A stretch of DNA of 45,214 bases from an uncultured Faecalicatena sp. (GTDB taxonomy: Bacteria > Bacillota > Clostridia > Lachnospirales > Lachnospiraceae). How positions within the stretch are numbered: position 1 is the first letter of the stretch; each line of letters starts with the position of its first letter. Of this stretch, positions 7,887-15,625 are shown in pieces. The position numbers and the translations under genes are program-made. Under the pieces are notes generated by a model that made no database searches, had not been told where the DNA came from, and was given only the letters and a program-made list of their open reading frames with translations. Location of the stretch: NCBI GenBank assembly GCA_902489075.1, contig CABTYO010000017.1, positions 1-45,214 on the forward strand, written 5' to 3'.

Positions 7887-9071
7887 ATGATGTATAAAAA
7901 GGACTGGGAAAAGACCCAGGAAAAGTGGAAGAATTACTGGAAACACCAGAATACAGGAAGACCGCTGATGTGTGTGATTGCGAGAAAGCCTGAGATCGAG
8001 CAGTATTCCGATGGAAAACCGGCACAGGGCGGATGTATGGATGTGATCTGTCAGGGCAAGTACTATAATCTGCCGGAAGAATTAAAGTGGAAAGACATGG
8101 AGGATAAATACCAGGATGCAGAACGGATCGTTGCAAGATACCGCCAGTTCTGTGAGACCCATGAATTCCTGGGAGAAAGTTTCCCGAATCTGGATGTGGA
8201 CTTCGGCCCGGGATCTCTGGCTGCATATCTCGGTTCAGAGATTGGATTCAAGGAGGATACGGTCTGGTTTGAACCATGCATCAAGGACTGGGAGGAGACA
8301 CCGGAATTCAGATTTGATCCTGAGAATAAGTGGTTTCAGAAGCACATCGAACTGGTGAAGAAATGCAGAGAGCTGGCAGGAGACGATTTCTTCGTAGATA
8401 TGCCGGACCTGATGGAGAATATCGATGTACTGGTTTCTCTAAGGGGCGCCCAGGATATGCTGTATGATATGATCGATGACCCTGAGATCGTGGAGGAACG
8501 GATCAACCAGATCGGAAAGGTTTATTATGAATATTATGACCGTTTCTATGAGATCATCAAAGATGAGAACGGCGGAAATGCTTATACCGTCTTCCAGATC
8601 TGGGGACCTGGAAAAACAGTGAAGCTGCAATGCGATTTTTCCGCAATGATGTCCCCGGACAATTTCCGCGACTTTATCCAGGAATCCCTGCGTGAGCAGG
8701 CAAAGAAGGCGGATCAGGTCCTGTATCATCTGGACGGACCGGATGCAATCCGTCACCTGGATGCATTGATGGAGATCGATGAGATCGATGCACTGCAGTG
8801 GACCAGCGGGGATGCCGGACCGGATGGAACACTGGAAGAGTGGGATGTGATCTACGACAAAGTCAGGGCGGCAGGCAAATCACTCTGGATCAAGGTGTAT
8901 TCAGGTGAGTTTGAGGACTGGATCAAAAATGTAGACAGGATCGTGCAGAAATACGGCTCACACAGCCTGTTTCTGATGTTCCCGGAGATGTCCATGGAGC
9001 AGGCACAGACACTGCTTGACTATGCGGATAAGCACTGGAGCGATGTGGAAGGGACATGGAGACCGGAATAA
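7887..9071 (+). CDS. uroporphyrinogen decarboxylase-like protein
   Basis: This 394-residue protein resembles the URO-D superfamily (URO-D, MtaA/CmuA-like barrels). The fit is overall, with a helical N-terminus, an alternating barrel pattern and the segment VLYHLDGPDAIRHLDALMEIDEID, which resembles the segment after the substrate loop. Homologues in Clostridia sit in sugar or methyl-metabolism operons without a proven role, and some are annotated as corrinoid-linked. It follows GH31 by 65 bases with its own AGGAGG site and ends at a strong terminator, so it is the last gene of the operon. No heme-biosynthesis genes are nearby, so true uroporphyrinogen decarboxylation is unlikely. Confidence 0.7.
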   Translation: MMYKKDWEKTQEKWKNYWKHQNTGRPLMCVIARKPEIEQYSDGKPAQGGCMDVICQGKYYNLPEELKWKDMEDKYQDAERIVARYRQFCETHEFLGESFPNLDVDFGPGSLAAYLGSEIGFKEDTVWFEPCIKDWEETPEFRFDPENKWFQKHIELVKKCRELAGDDFFVDMPDLMENIDVLVSLRGAQDMLYDMIDDPEIVEERINQIGKVYYEYYDRFYEIIKDENGGNAYTVFQIWGPGKTVKLQCDFSAMMSPDNFRDFIQESLREQAKKADQVLYHLDGPDAIRHLDALMEIDEIDALQWTSGDAGPDGTLEEWDVIYDKVRAAGKSLWIKVYSGEFEDWIKNVDRIVQKYGSHSLFLMFPEMSMEQAQTLLDYADKHWSDVEGTWRPE

Positions 9072-9085
9072 AAATGGAATGCGAA

Positions 9086-9113
9086 AGAGGAGGGCGATAC
9101 CTCCTCTTTTTTT
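9086..9113 (+). terminator. intrinsic terminator after sugar operon
   Basis: An 8-bp stem AGAGGAGG (9086-9093) and CCTCCTCT (9100-9107) with loop GCGATA is followed by a run of seven T. It ends the operon running from 3590 and lies just before the convergent CorA-like gene. Confidence 0.9.
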
Positions 9114-9120
9114 AATCACA

Positions 9121-10044
9121 CTAATCAAACCATTTCTTTATATGAAAGATCCACAATTCCACTACAATGATCAGCAGGCTGACTATGATGACGATTCCAT
9201 ACCCATAAGGTGAGGATAATTCAGGCATATTGATGAAGTTCATGCCGTACCATCCGGCGATCAGGGACAGGGGCATGAACAAGGTGGTCACAATAGTCAG
9301 CACTTTCATGATCTGATTCTGCCGCACATCAACCTGGGACTGATGCATCTCACGCAGCTGCATGGAATATTCCTTGAGCATCTGCACATCGGAATACAGT
9401 CTGTCTGCTCTGTCGGTAAAGATACTGAAGAGCGGCGCCGTCTTATGCTTTGTTTTGCCTGATGGGGCCTCTTGCAGGGATTCCCCCATATCGGTCAGCT
9501 GTTCATAGTAAGCACCGAGCACGGCGAGATCTTTACGGATATGCAGGATGGATTTGTCGAATCCTTCCTCTTTACTGTCTAAAAGCTGCTCTTCCAGTTT
9601 CGTCAGATTTTCTTCAAAATGCTGTAAGAAGTACACATCGTCTTTGATCAGATATTCCATAAAATCAAACAGAAAATGAAGCGGGGATGAAGGACCGGAA
9701 AGCGGCATTTCTTCCAGCTGGGTGAGGATATTCTCAACAGTATTGTTGTCATCAATGAAGATAAGCAAGGTATCTGTCAGGTAAAAGCAGAAGCGCTGTT
9801 TACCTGTATTTAGGGCATCCTTTCTGGGGAGGGAAAATGATCCGATCACACAGTCAGCAAGAATATCCGCCTTGCAATGGTGGACATTGGCCAGACTCCT
9901 CTGCATCATCTGGAACTGAGGGGTGTCGGCAAACTGCTGGATATATTCAGCGGATGTTCGTATTTTTATGGAAATGTCCTGTGTCTGGGGCAGTGTATCA
10001 TCTGTGAGGCGGGTGAGTCTGTTATTAAGGATATAATCGATCAT
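9121..10044 (-). CDS. CorA-type divalent metal ion channel
   Basis: This 307-residue protein is a CorA-family magnesium/cobalt (or related) channel. It has a long cytoplasmic N-terminal domain with coiled segments and two C-terminal membrane helices. The first helix ends in the diagnostic GMN motif (WYGMNFINMPE), and the C-terminus is basic (HIKKWFD). The frame can be extended upstream to a GTG at 10083, but AGGAG lies just before the ATG at 10044 and the extra 13 residues look random, so I chose 10044. It is a single gene transcribed toward the sugar operon terminator, unrelated to its neighbours. Confidence 0.9.
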   Translation of the reverse strand: MIDYILNNRLTRLTDDTLPQTQDISIKIRTSAEYIQQFADTPQFQMMQRSLANVHHCKADILADCVIGSFSLPRKDALNTGKQRFCFYLTDTLLIFIDDNNTVENILTQLEEMPLSGPSSPLHFLFDFMEYLIKDDVYFLQHFEENLTKLEEQLLDSKEEGFDKSILHIRKDLAVLGAYYEQLTDMGESLQEAPSGKTKHKTAPLFSIFTDRADRLYSDVQMLKEYSMQLREMHQSQVDVRQNQIMKVLTIVTTLFMPLSLIAGWYGMNFINMPELSSPYGYGIVIIVSLLIIVVELWIFHIKKWFD

Positions 10045-10141
10045 AGGACTGTGGCTCCTTTTTGTTTTTTTACATTGTAACACTGGTTAGGTGGGAAGTC
10101 CATATTATAGAAGATCTGCATCAAAAGATCTGGATCAGCGA

Positions 10142-10170
10142 TTGACACGTATTCCTGATGAGAGTATAAT
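10142..10170 (+). promoter_or_regulatory. consensus promoter for the MutS-family gene
   Basis: TTGACA (10142-10147), a 17-base spacer and TATAAT (10165-10170) match the housekeeping sigma consensus exactly. The start codon of the MutS-like gene follows 37 bases later, with a GAGGAGG site. Confidence 0.88.
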
Positions 10171-10207
10171 TGTATTAGTTAAATAATACAGACAGAGGAG
10201 GCTTAAT

Positions 10208-11896
10208 ATGACAGAGACACAATTTGTTGCAGGTTTAGCCGCTTTTTTTATTTTGCTTTTTATCATATTGTCGTACCTTGATAAGCTTAGAAGACTTCAT
10301 AAGATACGACAGAGACTTCAGTATAATTATGGACGCTTTAGAGAGCTGGACTACTCGGATGAAGTGCTGTCTGTGATTGGTGAGTATTCTAAGTCAAAGG
10401 AGAAGATGATCGATGATATCACGTGGAATGACCTGGATATGAATTCCCTTTTCCTGTCGATCAATCACACCTGGTCATTTGCGGGTGAGGATTATCTGTA
10501 TTATCTGCTCCATGTTCCGAAAGTCGACCCGGATGCGTGGAAGGAGCAGGAAGAGCTGATTGCTTATTACCAGGCCCATGAGAAGGAAAGAACGGAGATG
10601 CAGCTGGAATTTGCCCGAATTGGGAAGAATCACGCATCCTCGGTTTATACTTATATTATGGACAGCATCAATCTGAATACGAAGGTTCCGCCTCTCCACT
10701 ACCTTTCGTTTATACTTTTTATATTTTCAGTGGTATGTACCATTCTTGATCCAAAGCAGGGGGTGGGACTGCTGGCTTTAGTGATGGGTATCAATGCTGC
10801 CGCTTACTTTTATAAGAGAAAGTCATTGGAAAGCTCGATGCAGGCGCTGCAGTATTTTAAAAAGCTGGTGGAAGGCGCGAAACGGATTACAAAGAAGAAA
10901 TTGATTTCCAGCCCGGGTTACCATGACAGGGTGGAGCGGGATTACAGGAAACTGAAAAGGCTGATGGGAGCCAGCGCTTACTTTGGTCCGGCAAATTGGG
11001 ACAGCCCATCCCCGCTTGAAATGTTCCTGGATTATATACGTCTGATTACACATATGGACTGTATTTTTTTCTATCACTGTATGAAAAGACTGGGACAGAA
11101 TATTGATATAGTAGAAGAGATGTTTACCACTATGGGATTTCTGGAAAGCATGGTTGCAGTGGGATCATTGAGAGAGGCGCTTCCATACTGGTGCTGCCCT
11201 GAATTTACGGAGAAAAAAGAGCTTGTTATCAGAGATGCCTTTCACCCAAGTCTGCCCGAACCGGTTCCAAATTCGATCGGGACAGAAGAGGGGATTTTAA
11301 TCACCGGTTCCAATGCTTCTGGTAAATCTACGTTTTTAAAGACTGTCGCGATGAATGTGATTCTTGCACAAAGCCTCCATACCTGCGCGGCAAACGAATA
11401 CCGCGGGTCATGGTTCCACATCTTTTCCTCTATGGCTTTAAAAGACAGTCTGTACAAGGGGGAGAGCTATTATATCGCGGAAATTAAGGCTCTGAAGCGT
11501 GTAATGGAGCCGGTGGAAGAGCAGGCAGTACTCTGTTTTGTTGATGAGGTTCTGAGAGGAACTAATACGGTCGAACGTATCGCTGCTTCCACACAGGTAT
11601 TAAAAGAGTTTCATAAGAAAGGGATTTTATGCTTTGCGGCAACACATGATATTGAACTGACCTATCTGCTGGAAGATAAATATGAGAATTATCATTTCCA
11701 GGAGCAAGTAGCAGACGGCGAGATCGTGTTCGATTATCTGCTTTACGAAGGAAGGGCTACTTCACGAAATGCGATACAGCTGTTAGGGATTCTGGGGTAT
11801 GACCAGGAGATCATTGACGGGGCAAAAGCAATGGTCGATGGATTCCTGGCAACAGGAAAGTGGAGCAGCAGTGACGATCAGGGAAAACAGGGATGA
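10208..11896 (+). CDS. membrane-anchored MutS-family ATPase
   Basis: The 562-residue protein has the MutS C-terminal ATPase: Walker A GSNASGKST (about 366-374), Walker B VLCFVDEVLRGTN and the TRATSRNA-like tail region. It lacks the mismatch-recognition domain. One hydrophobic helix lies at the N-terminus (about 8-23) and two more near 165-205 (LSFILFIFSVVCTIL and GLLALVMGINAAAYF), so it should sit in the membrane. Such short membrane MutS relatives occur in Firmicutes and Bacteroidetes, and their role is not established. A role in canonical mismatch repair is unlikely. It has its own promoter and no operon partner. Confidence 0.85.
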   Translation: MTETQFVAGLAAFFILLFIILSYLDKLRRLHKIRQRLQYNYGRFRELDYSDEVLSVIGEYSKSKEKMIDDITWNDLDMNSLFLSINHTWSFAGEDYLYYLLHVPKVDPDAWKEQEELIAYYQAHEKERTEMQLEFARIGKNHASSVYTYIMDSINLNTKVPPLHYLSFILFIFSVVCTILDPKQGVGLLALVMGINAAAYFYKRKSLESSMQALQYFKKLVEGAKRITKKKLISSPGYHDRVERDYRKLKRLMGASAYFGPANWDSPSPLEMFLDYIRLITHMDCIFFYHCMKRLGQNIDIVEEMFTTMGFLESMVAVGSLREALPYWCCPEFTEKKELVIRDAFHPSLPEPVPNSIGTEEGILITGSNASGKSTFLKTVAMNVILAQSLHTCAANEYRGSWFHIFSSMALKDSLYKGESYYIAEIKALKRVMEPVEEQAVLCFVDEVLRGTNTVERIAASTQVLKEFHKKGILCFAATHDIELTYLLEDKYENYHFQEQVADGEIVFDYLLYEGRATSRNAIQLLGILGYDQEIIDGAKAMVDGFLATGKWSSSDDQGKQG

Positions 11897-11909
11897 TACC
11901 TGTTTTCCC
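11881..11909. terminator. hairpin between convergent genes
   Basis: A perfect 11-bp stem GGGAAAACAGG (11881-11891) and CCTGTTTTCCC (11899-11909) has a 7-base loop. The loop contains the stop codon of the MutS-like gene. The T-rich tract is within the stem and the following CTCTTTC, so it is a moderate terminator that could serve both converging genes. Confidence 0.6.
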
Positions 11910-11920
11910 GGCTGTCTCTT

Positions 11921-14209
11921 TCAGTTTCTATACTCGCGCTCTTTCAGATACTGCTCCACCAGCTCTTCCAGTTCCCGATGTGTATTCGTAATCACATCCT
12001 GCACCGCCAGATCTTTTTCCAGTAATTCATAGATCCATTTACACACGATCTCGTCGATCTCATACTGCGGGATGACAAGATTGTTTGAAAGTCTTGGCGG
12101 GACGGTCGGTGTTGTGGACGCATAGATGGAATGGTACAGCGGAAGCCACGGATAGAGTTCCGCCAGCTCGTCATTGGTGTAAGTACTCGTGATTGCGGAC
12201 TGCCCGCCGAGCAGGGTGGAATAGTTGCCGATCTGCTCATCGCATGTCCATTTGAGGAATTCAAAGGCAGCGGATTTGTTGGAGGAATGACTGCTGATTC
12301 CAAGTCCCCAGCCTCCTAAGAGCGGAGTCCTTCCGGGAATCATATGGTATCCGATCGAGCCGATGATGCTGTTTTTCCTCAGATCCGTTACATCGGTCAG
12401 GAACGAGGGGTATGAGATCAGCATTGCCGTCTCGCCGCCCAGAAAGTCCTGTACCACGCTGATATCGGTGGCGGTCCGGTAATCCGGCTTGGCGAATTTG
12501 ATGGAACGTATAAAGTTGATATATGCCTTTAACGCCTGATCAGAATCCAGGCAGACCCGCCCCGTGGAGTCGAACAGGTTTCCGCCAAAGGAGCGGAGCC
12601 GCATGTAGATTTCCGGGGTCAGGCATTCACTGTATGCAGTCGGGATGGAGGTCCCGTAGTGAATCGCATCTGTTTTATTCGTAAAGAAATCTGCAATCGT
12701 ATTAAATTCTTTTAAAGTCACTGGCGGACGCAGAGAGATATTGTTCTGTCGTTCGTAATCCTCTTTTAATACCGGATTCTCAAATAAATCCTTTCGATAA
12801 TAGAAGACCTGTGGGGCATACATGAACGGCACCCCGTAATAACGTCTGTTAAAGGTACTGTAATACTTCAGGCATCCGGGCAGGAAGATATTCAGGTTCA
12901 GCGAATTCATTTCCGCAGTGATATCCTCCAGTATATGCGCCGATGCGAGGGAAGGCAGCCAGGGAATGTCGTACATGAAGACGTCATAGGGCGGCTCTTC
13001 GCTGCTGTGGTATTTTTCCAGGATTGTCTCATACAGGCAGTGGTGGGGCAGGATTGTCACATTGACTGCGATATGGGTCCTGTTCTCAAAATTCCGGATC
13101 AGGCCAAGCAGAGAATGCACCTGCGGCGTGTCCAGCATGAGAACTCTGATGGACTGCTTTGTCGCAGGCTTGACGGTAGTATGCCCGGACAGGTGCTGCT
13201 GGCAGGCTGACATGGCACACTCTGTATCGCTGAAACGGCAGCCTCCCAGGATGATCTTTTCGGTCTCTTTTGTGAGCGGAGAATTGATCTGTTCCATCAA
13301 CAGCCGGGATGCAGTCTGCCCAAGCTTCATCGCAGGCCGGACAGTAGAGCAGGAAGAGAAGGAATGGGTGTGGAGATTCCAGTGCTCCTCCCCAAGCGTG
13401 AAGACCGGGATATCCTGCACCGTATATCCAAGGATCGTAATGCCTTCAATAATCCCTGCGGCAAGAGATTCCGATGTGGTCACGATCACATCCGGGATCT
13501 GTTTTTTTAATAAATGGATCGTCTTTCGAAACGCATCCTCTTTGCTCATATCTGTTTTCAGAAAAAAACGCTGTTCAGGAACCAGGTCATGGTTCTTAAA
13601 GGAATCTCGAAATCCCCGTATACATGCCGCTTCACAATCATAATTCTCCGGACCGGACATCAGGCAGATGTCCCGGAATCCTGCCTTAAGCAGGCTGTCC
13701 ACCATATCTTTAATCAAAGCCCGGTTGTTAAAGCTCACGAAATTAGCATCCAGACTGTGGATATTATGGTCGATCAGTACGAGCGGGATGTTTTTTGACG
13801 TGAAGTTGTCATAATAAAATTTCCAGTTGTCCGGCTGGCAGGATACCAGGATCAGGCCGCTGATGCGTTTTCTCAAAAAGTTATGTACAATGCTCTGTTC
13901 AAATTCCGGAATATTATTGGTAAATGCAAGGTCCATGTAATAGTCCGTATTCTGAAAAAAGGATTTAATTCCCTGAAATAACTGTACATAGTAAGAGTCA
14001 TTCAGACTCGGCAGTATGATGCCGATATCCGTATTAGACTTCCTTTTCAGATTTTTGGCATTCAGATTCTGGGCATATTGAAGTTCATTGACTGCCTGCT
14101 GTATTTTCAGAGACACCTCTTTGCTGACAGGTTTGGTGTGATTCAAGTAATTTGATACGGTAGCAATAGAGACTCCTGCCATCTTGGCAACATCTTTAAT
14201 CGTAGCCAT
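11921..14209 (-). CDS. LacI-family regulator fused to a solute-binding domain
   Basis: This 762-residue fusion has three parts. Residues 1-50 are a LacI helix-turn-helix (TIKDVAKMAGVSIATVSNYL), about 58-333 a LacI/periplasmic-binding-like effector domain, and, after a short linker, about 353-762 a complete family 1 (MalE-like) extracellular solute-binding fold. The last shows the typical YGVPFMYAPQVFYYRKDLF and GGETAMLISYPSF segments and GGWGLGISSHSSNKSAAFEFLKW near the C-terminus. There is no signal peptide or lipobox, so the binding fold is cytosolic. The frame opens at a TTG (14215), but GGAGA lies six bases before the ATG at 14209, which I chose. It probably represses or activates the divergent operon using two separate ligands. 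Confidence 0.93.
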   Translation of the reverse strand: MATIKDVAKMAGVSIATVSNYLNHTKPVSKEVSLKIQQAVNELQYAQNLNAKNLKRKSNTDIGIILPSLNDSYYVQLFQGIKSFFQNTDYYMDLAFTNNIPEFEQSIVHNFLRKRISGLILVSCQPDNWKFYYDNFTSKNIPLVLIDHNIHSLDANFVSFNNRALIKDMVDSLLKAGFRDICLMSGPENYDCEAACIRGFRDSFKNHDLVPEQRFFLKTDMSKEDAFRKTIHLLKKQIPDVIVTTSESLAAGIIEGITILGYTVQDIPVFTLGEEHWNLHTHSFSSCSTVRPAMKLGQTASRLLMEQINSPLTKETEKIILGGCRFSDTECAMSACQQHLSGHTTVKPATKQSIRVLMLDTPQVHSLLGLIRNFENRTHIAVNVTILPHHCLYETILEKYHSSEEPPYDVFMYDIPWLPSLASAHILEDITAEMNSLNLNIFLPGCLKYYSTFNRRYYGVPFMYAPQVFYYRKDLFENPVLKEDYERQNNISLRPPVTLKEFNTIADFFTNKTDAIHYGTSIPTAYSECLTPEIYMRLRSFGGNLFDSTGRVCLDSDQALKAYINFIRSIKFAKPDYRTATDISVVQDFLGGETAMLISYPSFLTDVTDLRKNSIIGSIGYHMIPGRTPLLGGWGLGISSHSSNKSAAFEFLKWTCDEQIGNYSTLLGGQSAITSTYTNDELAELYPWLPLYHSIYASTTPTVPPRLSNNLVIPQYEIDEIVCKWIYELLEKDLAVQDVITNTHRELEELVEQYLKEREYRN

Positions 14210-14284
14210 ATACAATCTCCTTTCTGCTTACAGTATTCCTGTTTATCACAAACATAGCATAAAAGGAAAATAAAGTAAAGCAAG

Positions 14285-14296
14285 TGAAACGTTTAA
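14285..14296. promoter_or_regulatory. candidate LacI-type operator
   Basis: TGAAACGTTTAA contains the perfect dyad AAACGTTT (14287-14294) with the central CG typical of LacI-family sites. It lies between the divergent fusion regulator and the sugar operon, 32 bases before the operon's -35 box. The spacing does not match the 14-base CcpA cre consensus. It is the likely site for the LacI fusion protein. Confidence 0.5.
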
Positions 14297-14327
14297 ATGA
14301 AATAGAGTGAAAAAGAAAGGTAAAATA

Positions 14328-14356
14328 TTGACTGCAAAAAGAAAGAAAACTAAAAT
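14328..14356 (+). promoter_or_regulatory. promoter of the sugar catabolic operon
   Basis: TTGACT (14328-14333), a 17-base spacer and TAAAAT (14351-14356) form a good housekeeping promoter. The lipoprotein start codon is 65 bases further on, after an AAGGAGG site. It is the only obvious promoter for the genes that follow up to the terminator near 23690. Confidence 0.75.
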
Positions 14357-14421
14357 TAAGGCATAATCCATGAGAAATTGCATGGCTGCAAAAAAATTAT
14401 TTCACAAGGAGGTAGTTATTT

Positions 14422-15495
14422 ATGAAAGGGAAAAAGGTATTGGCAGCGGCGATGGCAGGAATGATGGTTTTAAGTATGGCAGGATGCGGAAGCGGGAACA
14501 CCGATTCCAAGGAAACTGAAAAAAAGACAGAGCAGACGTCTGACAGCGGTACAGACAAAGGTAAAGAGAAACTCAAAATAGGTGTCTCTATTATGGAGCT
14601 GACAGCCTACACATGGTATCAGGGTGTGGTAGACGGATGTAATCAGTGGCTGGAGGAGAACGGGGACAAGGAAAATGTGGACATTGAATTTGATTTCGAG
14701 GATTCCAGATCTGATGTACAGACCATGCTCACCAATCTGGACAATATGCAGGCAGGCGGCTGCAACGGAATTATCCTGTTCCCGGCAGATGCTTCCTCTG
14801 CAATCCCTACGATGAAAGAATGTGTAGCAAATAATATTCCGGTTGTTGTCGGAGATTATGCGCAGGACGCTTCATCTGACAGCGATGTTGTCTGGTCAAC
14901 ATTCGTGGGACATGACATGAAGGCATTAGGAGAGAAGGCAGGAGAGACAGCAGTCAAATATCTGGATACTCTGGACAAAGAAGATCCGGTCTGCCTCTTT
15001 ATCACAAGACCTACCTCAGGGCAGGTGTCCTCCGACAGATTTGATGGATTTAAAGAAGTGGTCTTAAAGGCATATCCAAAGGCTAAGATCATCGAGGAAG
15101 GCGATACTGGTGCAGGAAACAGAGATTCTGCACAGACACTGATGGAAAATGTGCTTCAGAGAGAACCTGTGATCGATGTTGTATGTGGACATAATGATGC
15201 AGAGGTTGTAGGTGCTTACAATGCAGCAGTTGCACAGGGAAGAAAAGAGACGAAATTCGTCGGTATCGCAGGAGACATCGATGTGCTGGGATGGATCCAG
15301 GATAACAATGAGGCATGGCTCGGTGAAGTTCTTCAGGACCCGGTAGTGCTTGGATATCAGGCATGTGATGCGATGATTAAAGTACTCGTTGACAAAGAGG
15401 AACTCCCTGAGAAATATGACCTGCCGGAACCAGAGGTTATTACCAATGAAAATATCAAAGATTATGACTGGCAGAACTGGAAGTGGCTTGGCTAA
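14422..15495 (+). CDS. sugar ABC transporter binding lipoprotein
   Basis: This 357-residue lipoprotein captures the substrate outside the membrane for the RbsA/RbsC-like importer encoded downstream. Residues 1-21 are a type II signal peptide with lipobox LSMAGC, giving lipidated C22. A Ser/Thr/Lys-rich spacer runs to about residue 50. The rest is a Peripla_BP_4 fold of the ribose/xylose binding class (KIGVSIMELTAYTW, NGIILFPADASSAIP, VVCGHNDAEVVGAYNA). The class predicts a monosaccharide, polyol or similar small ring rather than a long oligosaccharide. It is the first gene of the operon and probably the most strongly expressed; no internal hairpin after it is obvious. Confidence 0.93.
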   Translation: MKGKKVLAAAMAGMMVLSMAGCGSGNTDSKETEKKTEQTSDSGTDKGKEKLKIGVSIMELTAYTWYQGVVDGCNQWLEENGDKENVDIEFDFEDSRSDVQTMLTNLDNMQAGGCNGIILFPADASSAIPTMKECVANNIPVVVGDYAQDASSDSDVVWSTFVGHDMKALGEKAGETAVKYLDTLDKEDPVCLFITRPTSGQVSSDRFDGFKEVVLKAYPKAKIIEEGDTGAGNRDSAQTLMENVLQREPVIDVVCGHNDAEVVGAYNAAVAQGRKETKFVGIAGDIDVLGWIQDNNEAWLGEVLQDPVVLGYQACDAMIKVLVDKEELPEKYDLPEPEVITNENIKDYDWQNWKWLG

Positions 15496-15625
15496 GTCAG
15501 TAAAACAGATGGCTGGTACATAAAAATTTGTAAGAACCTTAAACAAGCAAAAGCAGATGAAAAATACTTAAAGGCGGCAGGATATCCCATGGCCTGCCGG
15601 CCTTAAGCAGCAGGAGGAGCAGCCA

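Noticed and set aside
14285..14296. CcpA cre site
   Set aside because: The dyad has one base too few on each side of CG for the cre consensus; a LacI-type site fits better.
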